Source: Actinomycetota bacterium
GTDB taxonomy: Bacteria; Actinomycetota; Thermoleophilia; Gaiellales; Gaiellaceae
Direction of reading: 5' to 3'
Length of the DNA: 64,000 bases
Assembly: GCA_947445525.1 (NCBI GenBank)
Contig: CANFDS010000005.1
Span: forward strand, 1 to 64,000
Under the pieces are notes generated by a model, which had not been told where the DNA came from, searched no databases, and saw only the letters and a program-made list of their open reading frames with translations. Made by a program: the position numbers and the translations under genes. Numbering within the stretch: position 1 is the first letter of the stretch; every line of letters starts with the position of its first letter. Shown here piece by piece: positions 10,087-19,186 of the stretch.

Positions 10087-10118
10087 GGGCGGCATCCTAG
10101 AGGCTGGCGCCGTACCGC

Positions 10119-11024
10119 CTACGTGGTCTTTGCGGTGCCGGTGCCGAGCCCGCCGAGCAGTGCCTCGAACAGCTTGTCGAGCGGCTTGAACGACTTCGGC
10201 CGCTCGAACGCCACCTTCTGGCCGAACTTCGAGAGGTTCACGGTGACCGTGATCGACGCCGACTTGAGGCCCTTCGTCCCGGAGGCCGGCAGCGGCAGGA
10301 GCCCACCGGTCGACGACTTCGCGGCAGCCAGGTCTTTCGGGCTGAGCGTCGAGACGATCTCGATCCGGCGCAGCAGCAGGTCGTCGCGGCCGATCAGCAG
10401 CGTCACGTCGGTCTTGTCGGCGAGCTGCGTCACATCCCCCGAGCTCCCGCTCGAGAGGCCGCTGCTCTTGCTCACCTTCGCCAGCTCCTTGGCGTCGAAC
10501 TCGCCGGTGAGCAGCCACGTCGAGACGCCGTCCACGGTCGGCCCCTCGGTCACCTTCACGTCGAGGCCGCTGCGCAGGAGGTCCGAGAGCGAGCCGGTGA
10601 GCTGCTTCGGGCTGGTGTCGAGCGTCAGTCCGCTGCCCTTGGCCTTGGTGTCCTTCAGCCCGTACCAGACGCCGCCGAAGTTGACGTAGAGCTCGGTGCC
10701 GCTCGTCCGCAGCTCCGCGGCCAGCGCCTGCCCGCTCGCCGACATCTTCCCGGCCATCACGATCGTCTTCTGCGAGAGACCGCCCTTCACCGTGATGTCG
10801 GTCGGGGGGACGAGCTTCTTGACCTGGGCCGCGGTGAGCGTGCCGTCGCCGGTCGCCGTCGCATGCATCTCGACCTCGAGGTGGAGGCCGTCCTTCTTCT
10901 GGAGTGCTGCGGCGCTGCTCGCGAGCAGCTTGTCGGCTGCGGGGGGTGACGCGGCCAGCGCTGAAGGCGCGAGCACGGCTACGACGGCGGCGAGCACGAC
11001 GGGGAGAAGCGGGCGCATACGCAT
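10119..11024 (-). CDS. Secreted LppX/LprAFG-like (LolA-fold) protein
   Basis: Signal peptide MRMRPLLPVVLAAVVAVLAPSALAASP; LTGEFDAKELAKVSKS...DVTLLIGRDDLLLRRIEIVS...ITVTVNLSKFGQKVAFERP. Confidence 0.65.
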   Translation of the reverse strand: MRMRPLLPVVLAAVVAVLAPSALAASPPAADKLLASSAAALQKKDGLHLEVEMHATATGDGTLTAAQVKKLVPPTDITVKGGLSQKTIVMAGKMSASGQALAAELRTSGTELYVNFGGVWYGLKDTKAKGSGLTLDTSPKQLTGSLSDLLRSGLDVKVTEGPTVDGVSTWLLTGEFDAKELAKVSKSSGLSSGSSGDVTQLADKTDVTLLIGRDDLLLRRIEIVSTLSPKDLAAAKSSTGGLLPLPASGTKGLKSASITVTVNLSKFGQKVAFERPKSFKPLDKLFEALLGGLGTGTAKTT

Positions 11025-11130
11025 GTCTCGAAGTATGCGCGCTGCGGGGCGAGGCCGCCAGGCACCGTGCCCGCGCCGCGCGCACGGTGCTCCTGCACCG
11101 CGTCCACTGGATTCCCGTGCGGCGACACTG

Positions 11131-11136
11131 TAGGCT
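11131..11136 (+). promoter_or_regulatory. Putative leaderless -10 box (TAGGCT)
   Basis: TAGGCT-N7-ATG (11144). Confidence 0.6.
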
Positions 11137-11143
11137 CGCTTGC

Positions 11144-11989
11144 ATGGCCATCGCCCAGGCTGCCAGTCAGTCACTCGAGCTCGCCCCCGGTGCGCTGCAC
11201 GCGCTCGGCGGCGTCGTCCCCGTCGACGGTCGGATCAGCTGGTTCGACGAGTCGGCCCGCGGCTTCGCGCCGCTCCTCTGCTACCTCCTCACCGAGCCGG
11301 ACGGCGACGTCATGCTCGACACGAGCCTGCCCATTTTCGAACGCGAGATCGTGAAGCAGCTCGGCCTCCTGCACCCGGCCGACAAGCCACTGTCGCTCGC
11401 GCTGTCGCGCAATCCCGAGTTCGACTCGATCGGCAATGCGGGCCTCATCCTCACCACCTTTCGCACGCAGAAGCTGATCTCGGTGTTCAACGGGGAGCCA
11501 TGGCTCTACTTCCGCAGCCGTTCCGGCGCTGTCCCGCCCGAGGGGCGGCCTGCCGACATGCGCCCGGAGTGGATCGAGATCATGCGGGGGATGGAGATCC
11601 CGGTCGGCAGCGGCGGCCGCAGCCTGCTGGTCACCATCGCTCCGCTCCGACTGCTCTCGACCGTCTGGGCGTACGACGCGGCGACGCGGACGCTGTTCAC
11701 CTCGGATGCCTTCGGGCACAACCTGATGGAGCGCGAGGACGATCCGTGGATCGTCGACGCGAGCAACGACACGACGTCGTACGAGCAGGTGCGCGATCAC
11801 ATGCTCGCCAAGTTCGACTGGCTCGCGGCGGCGCACACCGAGCTCATCCGCGAGCAGCTCACCGAGGTCTTCTCGACGCACGACGTCGAGACCATCGCAC
11901 CACAGTTCGGTCGGCTCATCCGCGGCCGGGACGTCGTCGCACGCCATCGCGACCTCGTGCTCGCCGCCCTCGAGGAAGTAGGAGTCTAA
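11144..11989 (+). CDS. Divergent metallo-beta-lactamase-like / flavodiiron-like protein without a recognisable HxHxDH motif
   Basis: LLCYLLTEPDGDVMLDTSLPIFEREIVKQLG...AYDAATRTLFTSDAFGHNLME; tandem with a related downstream gene (TAATG overlap). Confidence 0.6.
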   Translation: MAIAQAASQSLELAPGALHALGGVVPVDGRISWFDESARGFAPLLCYLLTEPDGDVMLDTSLPIFEREIVKQLGLLHPADKPLSLALSRNPEFDSIGNAGLILTTFRTQKLISVFNGEPWLYFRSRSGAVPPEGRPADMRPEWIEIMRGMEIPVGSGGRSLLVTIAPLRLLSTVWAYDAATRTLFTSDAFGHNLMEREDDPWIVDASNDTTSYEQVRDHMLAKFDWLAAAHTELIREQLTEVFSTHDVETIAPQFGRLIRGRDVVARHRDLVLAALEEVGV

Positions 11990-12768
11990 TGGGTGATTAC
12001 AGCCTGCCGCGCGAGCTCGCGCCTGGCATCTTCTGGCTCTCCGACTGCCTTGCCATGCAGCACCAGGGGATGACGGTGCACGCCTACGGCTCGGCGTACC
12101 TCGTGGTCGGCAGCGAGTCGTCGCTGCTGGTCGATACCGGGCATCCCAAGGACTATGCGGCGATCTGCGAGCAGCTCGACATCTGCCACGCCAAGGGCGC
12201 GCCGCCGGTCAAGTACATCATGCCGACCCACTCCGAGGTGCCCCACGCTGCGAACCTTGCCTCGCTGCTCGACCGCTACCCGGAGTCGATGGTCTACGGC
12301 GATGTCCGCGACTACCACCTCATCTTCCCCGAGGCCGCCGACCGGCTGGTGCCGATGAAGGCCGGCGACGAGATCGACCTGGGCACCACGACGTTCGTCT
12401 TCCTCGAGGCCGTCGTCAAGGACCTCGTCACGTCGCTCTGGGGCTTCTCGACCGCGCAGGGCGCCCTGTTCCCCGGCGACGGCTTCGCCTACATGCACCA
12501 TCACCACGAGGGCCAGTGCGGCATGACCGCCGAGGAGTGCCCCGACCTGCCGGTGGAGGAGTTCACGGCGCTGTTCTCGGAGTTCGCGCTCTACTGGACG
12601 CGCTTCACCGACATGGACGGCGTGATCGCCCGGCTCGACGCGATGATCGACGTCGACCTCCCCGTCCAGCTGATCTGCCCGGGCCACGGCAACCCCGTCC
12701 TCGACCCGTCGGTGACCTTCCCGCGCGTCAAGGAAGGCCTCCTGCTCGGCGCCGGCGTCACGAACTAG
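11989..12768 (+). CDS. MBL-fold protein related to the flavodiiron (FprA/ODP) family
   Basis: SAYLVVGSESSLLVDTGHPKDY...IMPTHSEVPHAANLASLLDRYP...GALFPGDGFAYMHHHHEG...ICPGHGNPV. Confidence 0.75.
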   Translation: MGDYSLPRELAPGIFWLSDCLAMQHQGMTVHAYGSAYLVVGSESSLLVDTGHPKDYAAICEQLDICHAKGAPPVKYIMPTHSEVPHAANLASLLDRYPESMVYGDVRDYHLIFPEAADRLVPMKAGDEIDLGTTTFVFLEAVVKDLVTSLWGFSTAQGALFPGDGFAYMHHHHEGQCGMTAEECPDLPVEEFTALFSEFALYWTRFTDMDGVIARLDAMIDVDLPVQLICPGHGNPVLDPSVTFPRVKEGLLLGAGVTN

Positions 12769-12776
12769 GCGGAGCC

Positions 12777-13247
12777 ATGGAGACTCCCGACCGCTACTTC
12801 ACCTTCCACGCCGAGACGTTCTCGAGCGGGACGAAGGGCCGCGCGTTCTCGCGCATCCGCAACAACGTCTTCGTCGTCGACGACCCGTCGCGGCCCGGCT
12901 ACGACGGGCCCGGCGAGGAGCCGGGCGCCGGCGAGCTGTTCATGGCCGCCATCACCACGTGCGCCGGCCTGATGATGGAGCGCCTGGCGCGGGCCGACGG
13001 CCTGCCGCTCGCGCACGTGCACGTCGGCATGCAGGGCTCGCTCGACACGCAGGCCGACTTCGGCGGCAATCCGCCCGTCCTCGACAGCGCCCGCATGCTC
13101 TTCACGTTCAGCGGGCTGTCGGGAGAGCAGGCCGAGCAGCTCGTCGAGACGTTCAAGCGCCGCTGACCGCTGTACGGCTCGGTCGCGGTCGCGACCCCCG
13201 ACACGGTTGTCGAGTGGCGCCTGGAGGAAGAGCAGCCGGACGCGTAG
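12777..13247 (+). CDS. OsmC-family protein, candidate selenoprotein with in-frame UGA at 13164-13166 (conventional ORF ends at 13166)
   Basis: MAAITTCAGLMMERLARADG Cys motif, then FKRR-UGA-PLYGSVAVATPDTVVEWRLEEEQPDA-UAG in the same frame; hairpin 13181-13196. Confidence 0.65.
13181..13196 (+). promoter_or_regulatory. Candidate bacterial SECIS hairpin
   Basis: GGTCGC-GGTC-GCGACC: perfect 6-bp stem, GG-starting tetraloop beginning 20 nt after the UGA; possible lower-stem extension CGG/CCG. Confidence 0.5.
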
Positions 13248-13251
13248 GCGG

Positions 13252-14586
13252 TCAGGCGGCGAGACGCGCACTGCGGCGCCCGGCGGCCTTGGCCTCGTAG
13301 AGCGCAGCGTCGGCGACGGCCAGCAGGCCGCCGATCTCGTTGCCGTGGTGCGGGGTCAGGGCGATGCCGATCGACACCGACGAGGCGAGTGCGGCGGCGC
13401 TCGTGCCTGCCAGGCTCGCGGTCACCTCGTCGACGATCGTGCGGGCGACCTCCTGGGGGTCGGCGGCGCCGTCGTCGAGCCAGAGAGCGAACTCGTCGCC
13501 GCCGAGGCGGCCTGCGAAGCCCCGGCGCGCGAGCACGCGCGCGGTCTCGATCAGAACGACGTCGCCGGTGGCATGGCCGTGGGTGTCGTTGATCTGCTTG
13601 AGACGGTCGACGTCGCAGATCATCACCGCGCCGGGCGCCCCGCCGGCGATCCTGCCCTGGACATCCTGCAGCCAGTGGCGACGGCTGCTGATACCGGTGA
13701 GGGCGTCCACGAACGCGATGCGCTCGAGCTCCTGCACGCGGTCGGCGAGCGGACTGCCAGCGCGGCTCGCCTGCGGCGCCGCATCCTGCGCGAGCTCGTC
13801 GAGCACGCTCTCGGGCAGGCCGAGCAGCGCGAGCGCCGCCGTGACGATCTCGGGATCGGGGTCGGCTCCGGCGATCATGCCGACGACCTGGTCGGCGAGC
13901 TGCACGCAGGCGGCCTCGGCCGACGGCAGCTCGCAGCCGGTGGCGCCGCCGTGATGGGCGGCAATCGCATGGAAGACGTCGTCGGGAACCTCGGAGCGGC
14001 TGGCATAGAGCGCGCCGACGTAGGCGTGGTCGACCCCGAGCACCTCGCGCTCGCGGGCCGCACGCTGGGCGCCGCTCGGGTACGCGAGCGCGATCTCGTC
14101 GACGGCATCCTCACCGAACACGAGCGGCAGCACGACCTTGCCGATGTCGTGGAGCAACCCTGCCAGGTGCGCGGTCTCGATCGAGGCGCCGCTGCGCTCG
14201 GCTGCTGCTGCGGCGCAGGCCGCGACCGCGACGGCGTGCGCGTGCATCTGCCCGCGCGACGCGCGCCCGCTGCCGGGTGCCCGCTCGAGGTAGCGATAGG
14301 TGGCGGTCTCCAGGGCGATCTGGCCGAGGCGGCGCCTACCGACCATCGCGAGCGCCTGGCGGATCGTCTTGGCCCGGATCGGGCGCGCCATCACGGCGGA
14401 GTTGGCGAAGCGCAGCAGGTTTGCCGCGAATCCCTCGTCGTGCTCGATCGTGGCGATCAGCTCTGTGGCAGAGGACTCCGGGTCGTCGGCAAGGGCGCAG
14501 ATCTGTCGAACGGTGCGGTCGAGCACGGGCAGCGGCCCGAGCCGCTCCAGCTCAGCGTGAATCCTCGCATCGAGTGCTGCGTCCAT
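13252..14586 (-). CDS. HDOD-domain plus GGDEF diguanylate cyclase
   Basis: HDOD-like LGPLPVLDRTVRQICALADDPESSATELIATIEHDEGFAANLLRFANSA...; C-terminal DALTGISSRRHW...RLGGDEFALWLDD with intact GGDEF. Confidence 0.9.
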   Translation of the reverse strand: MDAALDARIHAELERLGPLPVLDRTVRQICALADDPESSATELIATIEHDEGFAANLLRFANSAVMARPIRAKTIRQALAMVGRRRLGQIALETATYRYLERAPGSGRASRGQMHAHAVAVAACAAAAAERSGASIETAHLAGLLHDIGKVVLPLVFGEDAVDEIALAYPSGAQRAAREREVLGVDHAYVGALYASRSEVPDDVFHAIAAHHGGATGCELPSAEAACVQLADQVVGMIAGADPDPEIVTAALALLGLPESVLDELAQDAAPQASRAGSPLADRVQELERIAFVDALTGISSRRHWLQDVQGRIAGGAPGAVMICDVDRLKQINDTHGHATGDVVLIETARVLARRGFAGRLGGDEFALWLDDGAADPQEVARTIVDEVTASLAGTSAAALASSVSIGIALTPHHGNEIGGLLAVADAALYEAKAAGRRSARLAA

Positions 14587-14680
14587 CCCTGTCTCCCCAT
14601 TCCCGGTGATGAGAAGGTATTCGACCACCGAGAAGGGGTAGTGAACCCCCCGCAACAGTGAGATCTGCCGGCTCGCCCGT

Positions 14681-15454
14681 CTAGTCGCCGGGCAGCCGCT
14701 GGAACTCGATGAAGGTACCGACGTCGGGCCGGCGCGCGAATCGGCCGTCACGTTCGATCTCGGCCATCAGCGGCTTCAGTGTGAGCTGGCGCGGATCGCC
14801 CGGCGCGGCATCGTGAAAGAGGGCATGACCACCGGGCTGCAGTTGCAGGCAGAACCGTTCGAAATCGGAGCGCGTGCCCTCGAGGCTCGGATCTCCGTCG
14901 ACCAGGACAATCGCGTAGTGCCCTGCGAGCGGCTCGACTGTTTGCGAGTCCTCGCGGCTCAGATGCACCCGGTCGGCCAGGCCGTAGCGCGCAAAAGCCT
15001 CACCGAGCTTGCTGTCGAAGCGGTCGCCGAGCTGCGGGAGCTTCGACTGGGGATCGAACGAGTGAAGGGTCGCGGCTCGCGCCATGGCCGTCGCGAGCAC
15101 GAGGGTGCTCCCGCCTCGCTCGCGACCGAGCTCGATGAGCGTTGAGGGCCCGGCGTTCGCGGCGAGCCTCCCGAGGTGGGCGACCTCGATCAGCGACATG
15201 GACGCAAGGCCCCGGTTGGCGGGATTGCTGGAGAGCACGAGTGGCGCGACATCCTCGAAGCGCTCGAGCTCGGCGGGCCAGCGGTCGAGAGCGGAGAGCC
15301 GCGAGCGACTTGCCAGCCAGTAGCCGACCGATCCGAGCAGCAGGTCGGGCCGCTCGACCGCGACGGTTCCGAGCAGGCGCCTGCCGAGTCCCGAGTCGAA
15401 TCACCGTGCAACCAGGCGGCGCGCACGGGCTCTTGCGGCACAGACGGCATTCAT
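14681..15454 (-). pseudogene. Class I SAM-dependent methyltransferase-like gene interrupted by an in-frame TGA (15401-15403)
   Basis: MNAVCAARARARRLVAR-TGA-FDSGLGRRLLGTVAVERPDLLLGSVGYW...LIELGRERGGSTLVLATAM...HYAIVLVDGDPSLEGT in one continuous frame. Confidence 0.55.
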
Positions 15455-15520
15455 GGCTGCTCTGCCATCTCGCGGAGCATCGTAGCTCGCACCTCGCTCA
15501 GGCCCCGGGCCGGCTGCACG

Positions 15521-15549
15521 ACGAAACCCGCCGGTCGGGCGGGTTTCGT
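15521..15549 (-). terminator. Intrinsic-terminator-like hairpin downstream of the tRNA-Gln gene
   Basis: ACGAAACCCGCC-GGTCG-GGCGGGTTTCGT: perfect 12-bp stem, 5-nt loop. Confidence 0.75.
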
Positions 15550-15554
15550 GAGGC

Positions 15555-15623
15555 TGCGGGACAGGGATTCGAACCCCAACTTCCCGGTCCAGAGCCGGGC
15601 GTCCTACCGTTAGACGATCCCGC
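15555..15623 (-). tRNA. tRNA-Gln (anticodon CUG)
   Basis: Reverse strand GCGGGATCGTCTAACGGTAGGACGCCCGGCTCTGGACCGGGAAGTTGGGGTTCGAATCCCTGTCCCGC; anticodon stem CCCGG-CUCUGGA-CCGGG, T-loop TTCGAAT. Confidence 0.95.
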
Positions 15624-15725
15624 AACGGCTGGGTGATTGTAGCGCCTGGGCGCGCGTGACCGGGTGATCGACAGCACGGGCCGCGTCTTCACGCTGCGGG
15701 GCGCCGTGGCGCGGCCTCGCGTCGC

Positions 15726-16670
15726 TCAGATCTCGAGCCGGAACAGCGTCACCAGTCGCTTCTCGGCCTCGGTGTCGATGTGGGCGACGACCTCGACGTA
15801 CTTCTCCAGTCCCGATCCCTTCAGCTTGGAACGCAGCAGCCCGTCCACCTGGTAGATGCCGCTGGAGTTCGACATCAGGATGTCGATGCCGATCGGGCGG
15901 GTCTCGCCGTCCTTGATGTCGACGTCCTCGATCGCGGCGGCCGACAGCGCATGGATCGACACCGAGCCGCGCTCGAAGGGGATGCGCGAGCGGCCCTTGG
16001 CCATGTCCAGGGCGTCGGCGACACGCACGATCGCGGCCTCCAGCGTCAGCGGCTTGCCGTCCTTGCGGTGGGTGATGATCGCCTGCAGCACCTCGCTCAC
16101 GATCACCGTCAGCTCGGGCTCGTCGTAGAGTCCGGCCAGCAGCTCGCGCGCCTTCGGCGCCGCCAGGAAGAGCGAGAAGTCCTCGTGGCCGTCGCGATGG
16201 ATCGACATGCCGACGCAGTGCAGCAGCGCCCCCAGCACGACGGTGACCTCGGCGTCCTCACGCGTCATGCCGTAGTCCTTCACCAGCGCCGGCTCGATGT
16301 CATGCTTGGTGAGCTGCCGGAGCAGTTTGAGCGCGATGTTCGTGACGATCTGGATGTGCACCCAGGAGTGGTCGTTGATCTCCATGCGGGCGACGGCGTT
16401 GATGTTGGCGACGTGCCACCACGCCTTGAGCTGGTTGTCGTCGTTGACGCGCTCGATCAGCTCGCGGAGCTTGCGGTTGCCGCGCTCCGGGATGCGGATG
16501 CGCATGCGGGCGACCGCCTCCGCGGGTGTCATCCGCACCTCGGACTGGGCCTCCTCCGAGACCGGCTGCAGCTCTGCGCCCGCTGCGGCGCCGACGGGGA
16601 CGCTGGGGATGGCAGCGGCCGAGGAGGTCGCGTCCGGGATCGGTGTGGCGGGGTCGGGTTCGGGACTCAT
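15726..16670 (-). CDS. HD-domain phosphohydrolase
   Basis: NDHSWVHIQIVTNIALKLLRQLTKHDI...VVLGALLHCVGMSIHRDGHE...VRVADALDMAKGRSRIPFERG. Confidence 0.85.
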   Translation of the reverse strand: MSPEPDPATPIPDATSSAAAIPSVPVGAAAGAELQPVSEEAQSEVRMTPAEAVARMRIRIPERGNRKLRELIERVNDDNQLKAWWHVANINAVARMEINDHSWVHIQIVTNIALKLLRQLTKHDIEPALVKDYGMTREDAEVTVVLGALLHCVGMSIHRDGHEDFSLFLAAPKARELLAGLYDEPELTVIVSEVLQAIITHRKDGKPLTLEAAIVRVADALDMAKGRSRIPFERGSVSIHALSAAAIEDVDIKDGETRPIGIDILMSNSSGIYQVDGLLRSKLKGSGLEKYVEVVAHIDTEAEKRLVTLFRLEI

Positions 16671-17368
16671 GCGAAGGTCGGCGGCCGCAGCCGCGCCAGC
16701 TGGTGGTACGCCACCGTCCAGGCGACCATCACGGGCGGGATCGCGATGGTGTTGGCCAGGAACATCGACAGCCACATCTGCGGGAAGCGGGGCAGGAACG
16801 CGAAGATCGCGAGGCCTGCCAGCGTGACCACGGTGAGGATGATGAACGACAGCAGCGCGAGCAGCAGCATGTCGAGGAAGTTGCCTTTGAGCAGGTCGTT
16901 GGCGCGGCGGAACACCTTGCGTAGCTGCACCTCCTCGACGACGACGATCGGCACGCAGATCACCCAGCGGGTGAGCAGGAACAGCAGGATCGGGATGGCG
17001 ATCAGCGAGAGCAGCGAGAGCAGCCCCGCCAGCAGCGCCGCCCCGAGGGCCACGATCAGCACGGGTAGCAGGAAGCGCTTGCCGCGGCGGTAGAGCTCGG
17101 TACGCGGCAGGGGCAGCCGGCCGTTGCGCTGCTCCTCGAGGCCCAGGATAAGCGCGGCCTGGAGCCACGCCGAGCCGACGATCGTGGCGACCGTGAAGAC
17201 GATCTGCCAGACGGTGGCCACAACCAGGCTCTCCCGCTGCCGGGCGTCGTCCACGACGGCGAAGAGCAGACTCGTGAACGCGAACATCGAGGCTGCGAGC
17301 GTCGTGTACTGCCGCGCCGACCGGCGGTAGTACTCGTACGACTCGTTGAGGACCGATCCGACTGTCAT
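16667..17368 (-). CDS. Polytopic membrane protein (glycerophosphodiester-phosphodiesterase-membrane-domain-like)
   Basis: TVGSVLNESYEYYRRSARQYTTLAASMFAFTSLLFAVV... with several hydrophobic stretches; 4-bp overlap with the downstream HD gene. Confidence 0.6.
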   Translation of the reverse strand: MTVGSVLNESYEYYRRSARQYTTLAASMFAFTSLLFAVVDDARQRESLVVATVWQIVFTVATIVGSAWLQAALILGLEEQRNGRLPLPRTELYRRGKRFLLPVLIVALGAALLAGLLSLLSLIAIPILLFLLTRWVICVPIVVVEEVQLRKVFRRANDLLKGNFLDMLLLALLSFIILTVVTLAGLAIFAFLPRFPQMWLSMFLANTIAIPPVMVAWTVAYHQLARLRPPTFA

Positions 17369-17380
17369 CCGGGAGACAGG

Positions 17381-19186
17381 CTACGCGACGTCGGCGGCCC
17401 AGTCGCCGTACAGGGACGTGTAGAGGCTCTTGCGGGCCATCAGCTCGTCGTGCGTGCCCGCCTCGACGACAGCGCCGTGCTCCAGCACCACGATCAGATC
17501 GGCACCGCGGATGGTGGACAGACGATGGGCGATGACGAACGCCGTGCGGCTCGAGAGCAGCGTGCGCAGCGCCTCCTCGATGCGGCGCTCGGTGCCGATG
17601 TCCACCGACGACGTGGCCTCGTCGAGGACAAGGATGCGCGGGTCGGCCAGCAGCGCGCGGGCGAACGCGACGAGCTGTCGCTGCCCGAGCGAGAGCCGGG
17701 CGCCGCGCTCTCCGACCTGCGTGTCGTAGCCGTTCTCGAGAGCCGTGATGAAGTCGTGGGCGCCGACCGCGCGGGCGGCCTGCTCGACGTCGTGCGCCGG
17801 GGCGTCGGGACGGCCGAACGCGATGTTGTCGTGGACGCTGCCCGCGAACAGGAAGCCCTCTTGCGGCACGACGCCGAGCTGCGCGCGCAGCGACTGCTGC
17901 GTGACGTCGCGCAGGTCGTGCCCATCGATCGTGATGCGTCCGTCGCGCGGGTCGTAGAAGCGGGCGAGCAGCTTGACGATGGTGGACTTGCCGGCGCCCG
18001 TGTGGCCGACGAGGGCGACGGTGGTGCCGGCGGCGACAGCCAGGTCGAACCCGGGCAGGACGTCGTCGCCCTTGCCGTAGCCAAAGCGGACATGCTCGAA
18101 GGCGACGTGGCCTTCGATCCGCGGCAGCTCCGTGGCGTCGGGCCGGTCCTCGACCTCGGGGGTCTCGTCGAGGATGTCGGTGATCTTGTCGAGCGCGGCG
18201 ACGGCCGAGAGGAACGTGTTGTAGAGCTGCGAGAGCTGCTGCACGGGGTCGAAGAAGTTCGACAGGTAGCCGATGAAGGCGAAGAGCGTGCCGAAGGTCA
18301 GCGAGCGGTCGAAGACGAGCCAGCCGCCGAACCCGAGCACGGTCGCCGTCGCCACCCCAGAGAGCAGGTCGACGGTGGGGAAGTAGATCCCGTTCAGCCG
18401 CACCGTCACGTAGTTGGCGGCGCGGTACTCGTGGTTGACCTCGGCGAAGCGAGTGCTGTTCGCGTCCTCGCGCGTGTACGCCTGAACGACGCGCATCCCC
18501 GCGATGTCCTCGGCCAGCGTCGCCGTCACCAGCCCGAGCTTCTCTCGCACGCCGCGGTACGCCCGGGCCGAGCGGTTGCGGAACCACGCCGTCGCCAGGC
18601 CCATCGGCGGCAGCACGACCAGCGTCGCCAGCGCGAGCCGCCAGTCCAGCACGAACAGCAGGATCGCCGTTCCCAGCAGCGTCAGCGTGTTCTGGACGAG
18701 GCTGGCGAGCCCCTCGGTGACGAGCTGGTCGAGCGCCTCGACGTCGTTGGTGAGGCGGCTGACCACGACGCCGGCGCGGTTGCGCTCGTAGAAGCCCAGC
18801 GACAGCCGCTGCAGGTGGCGGAACAGGCGGTTGCGCAGATCGGCCAGCATCCGCTCGCCGGTCCAGCCGGTGAGGTACGTCTGCGCGTAGGCAGAGCCCC
18901 AGTTGACGAGCCCGGCGCCGACGAAGATGGCGATGATCTCCCACAGCCGCGTGAGGTCGCGGTTGGTGATGCCCTCGTCGATCGCGAGCTTGGCGAGGTA
19001 GGGCGGCGCCAGCGCGGTGGCGGTTGCCAGGAGCAGCGTGACCATGCCGAGCACGACCCGCCAGCGGTACGGCCGGGCGAGCTGCGCCAGGGTGCTCAGG
19101 CGCCGCTGCGTGCGCTCGCGCGACCAGTCCTTGACCTTGGTGTCGCGCTCGGCGAGCAGCGAGGTGTGGGGGTTGTGCACCCGCAT
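17381..19186 (-). CDS. ABC exporter half-transporter (permease-ATPase), LSLGQ signature
   Basis: TM domain then GHTGAGKSTIVKLL Walker A, LSLGQRQLVAFARALL, ILVLDEATSSVD. Confidence 0.92.
   Translation of the reverse strand: MRVHNPHTSLLAERDTKVKDWSRERTQRRLSTLAQLARPYRWRVVLGMVTLLLATATALAPPYLAKLAIDEGITNRDLTRLWEIIAIFVGAGLVNWGSAYAQTYLTGWTGERMLADLRNRLFRHLQRLSLGFYERNRAGVVVSRLTNDVEALDQLVTEGLASLVQNTLTLLGTAILLFVLDWRLALATLVVLPPMGLATAWFRNRSARAYRGVREKLGLVTATLAEDIAGMRVVQAYTREDANSTRFAEVNHEYRAANYVTVRLNGIYFPTVDLLSGVATATVLGFGGWLVFDRSLTFGTLFAFIGYLSNFFDPVQQLSQLYNTFLSAVAALDKITDILDETPEVEDRPDATELPRIEGHVAFEHVRFGYGKGDDVLPGFDLAVAAGTTVALVGHTGAGKSTIVKLLARFYDPRDGRITIDGHDLRDVTQQSLRAQLGVVPQEGFLFAGSVHDNIAFGRPDAPAHDVEQAARAVGAHDFITALENGYDTQVGERGARLSLGQRQLVAFARALLADPRILVLDEATSSVDIGTERRIEEALRTLLSSRTAFVIAHRLSTIRGADLIVVLEHGAVVEAGTHDELMARKSLYTSLYGDWAADVA

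Noticed and set aside
13164-15403. Alternative genetic code (TGA = Trp) as a general explanation for in-frame TGAs
   Set aside because: Many intact genes end in TGA overlapping the next start (e.g. 16667, 36442, 43731), so TGA is a normal stop here.
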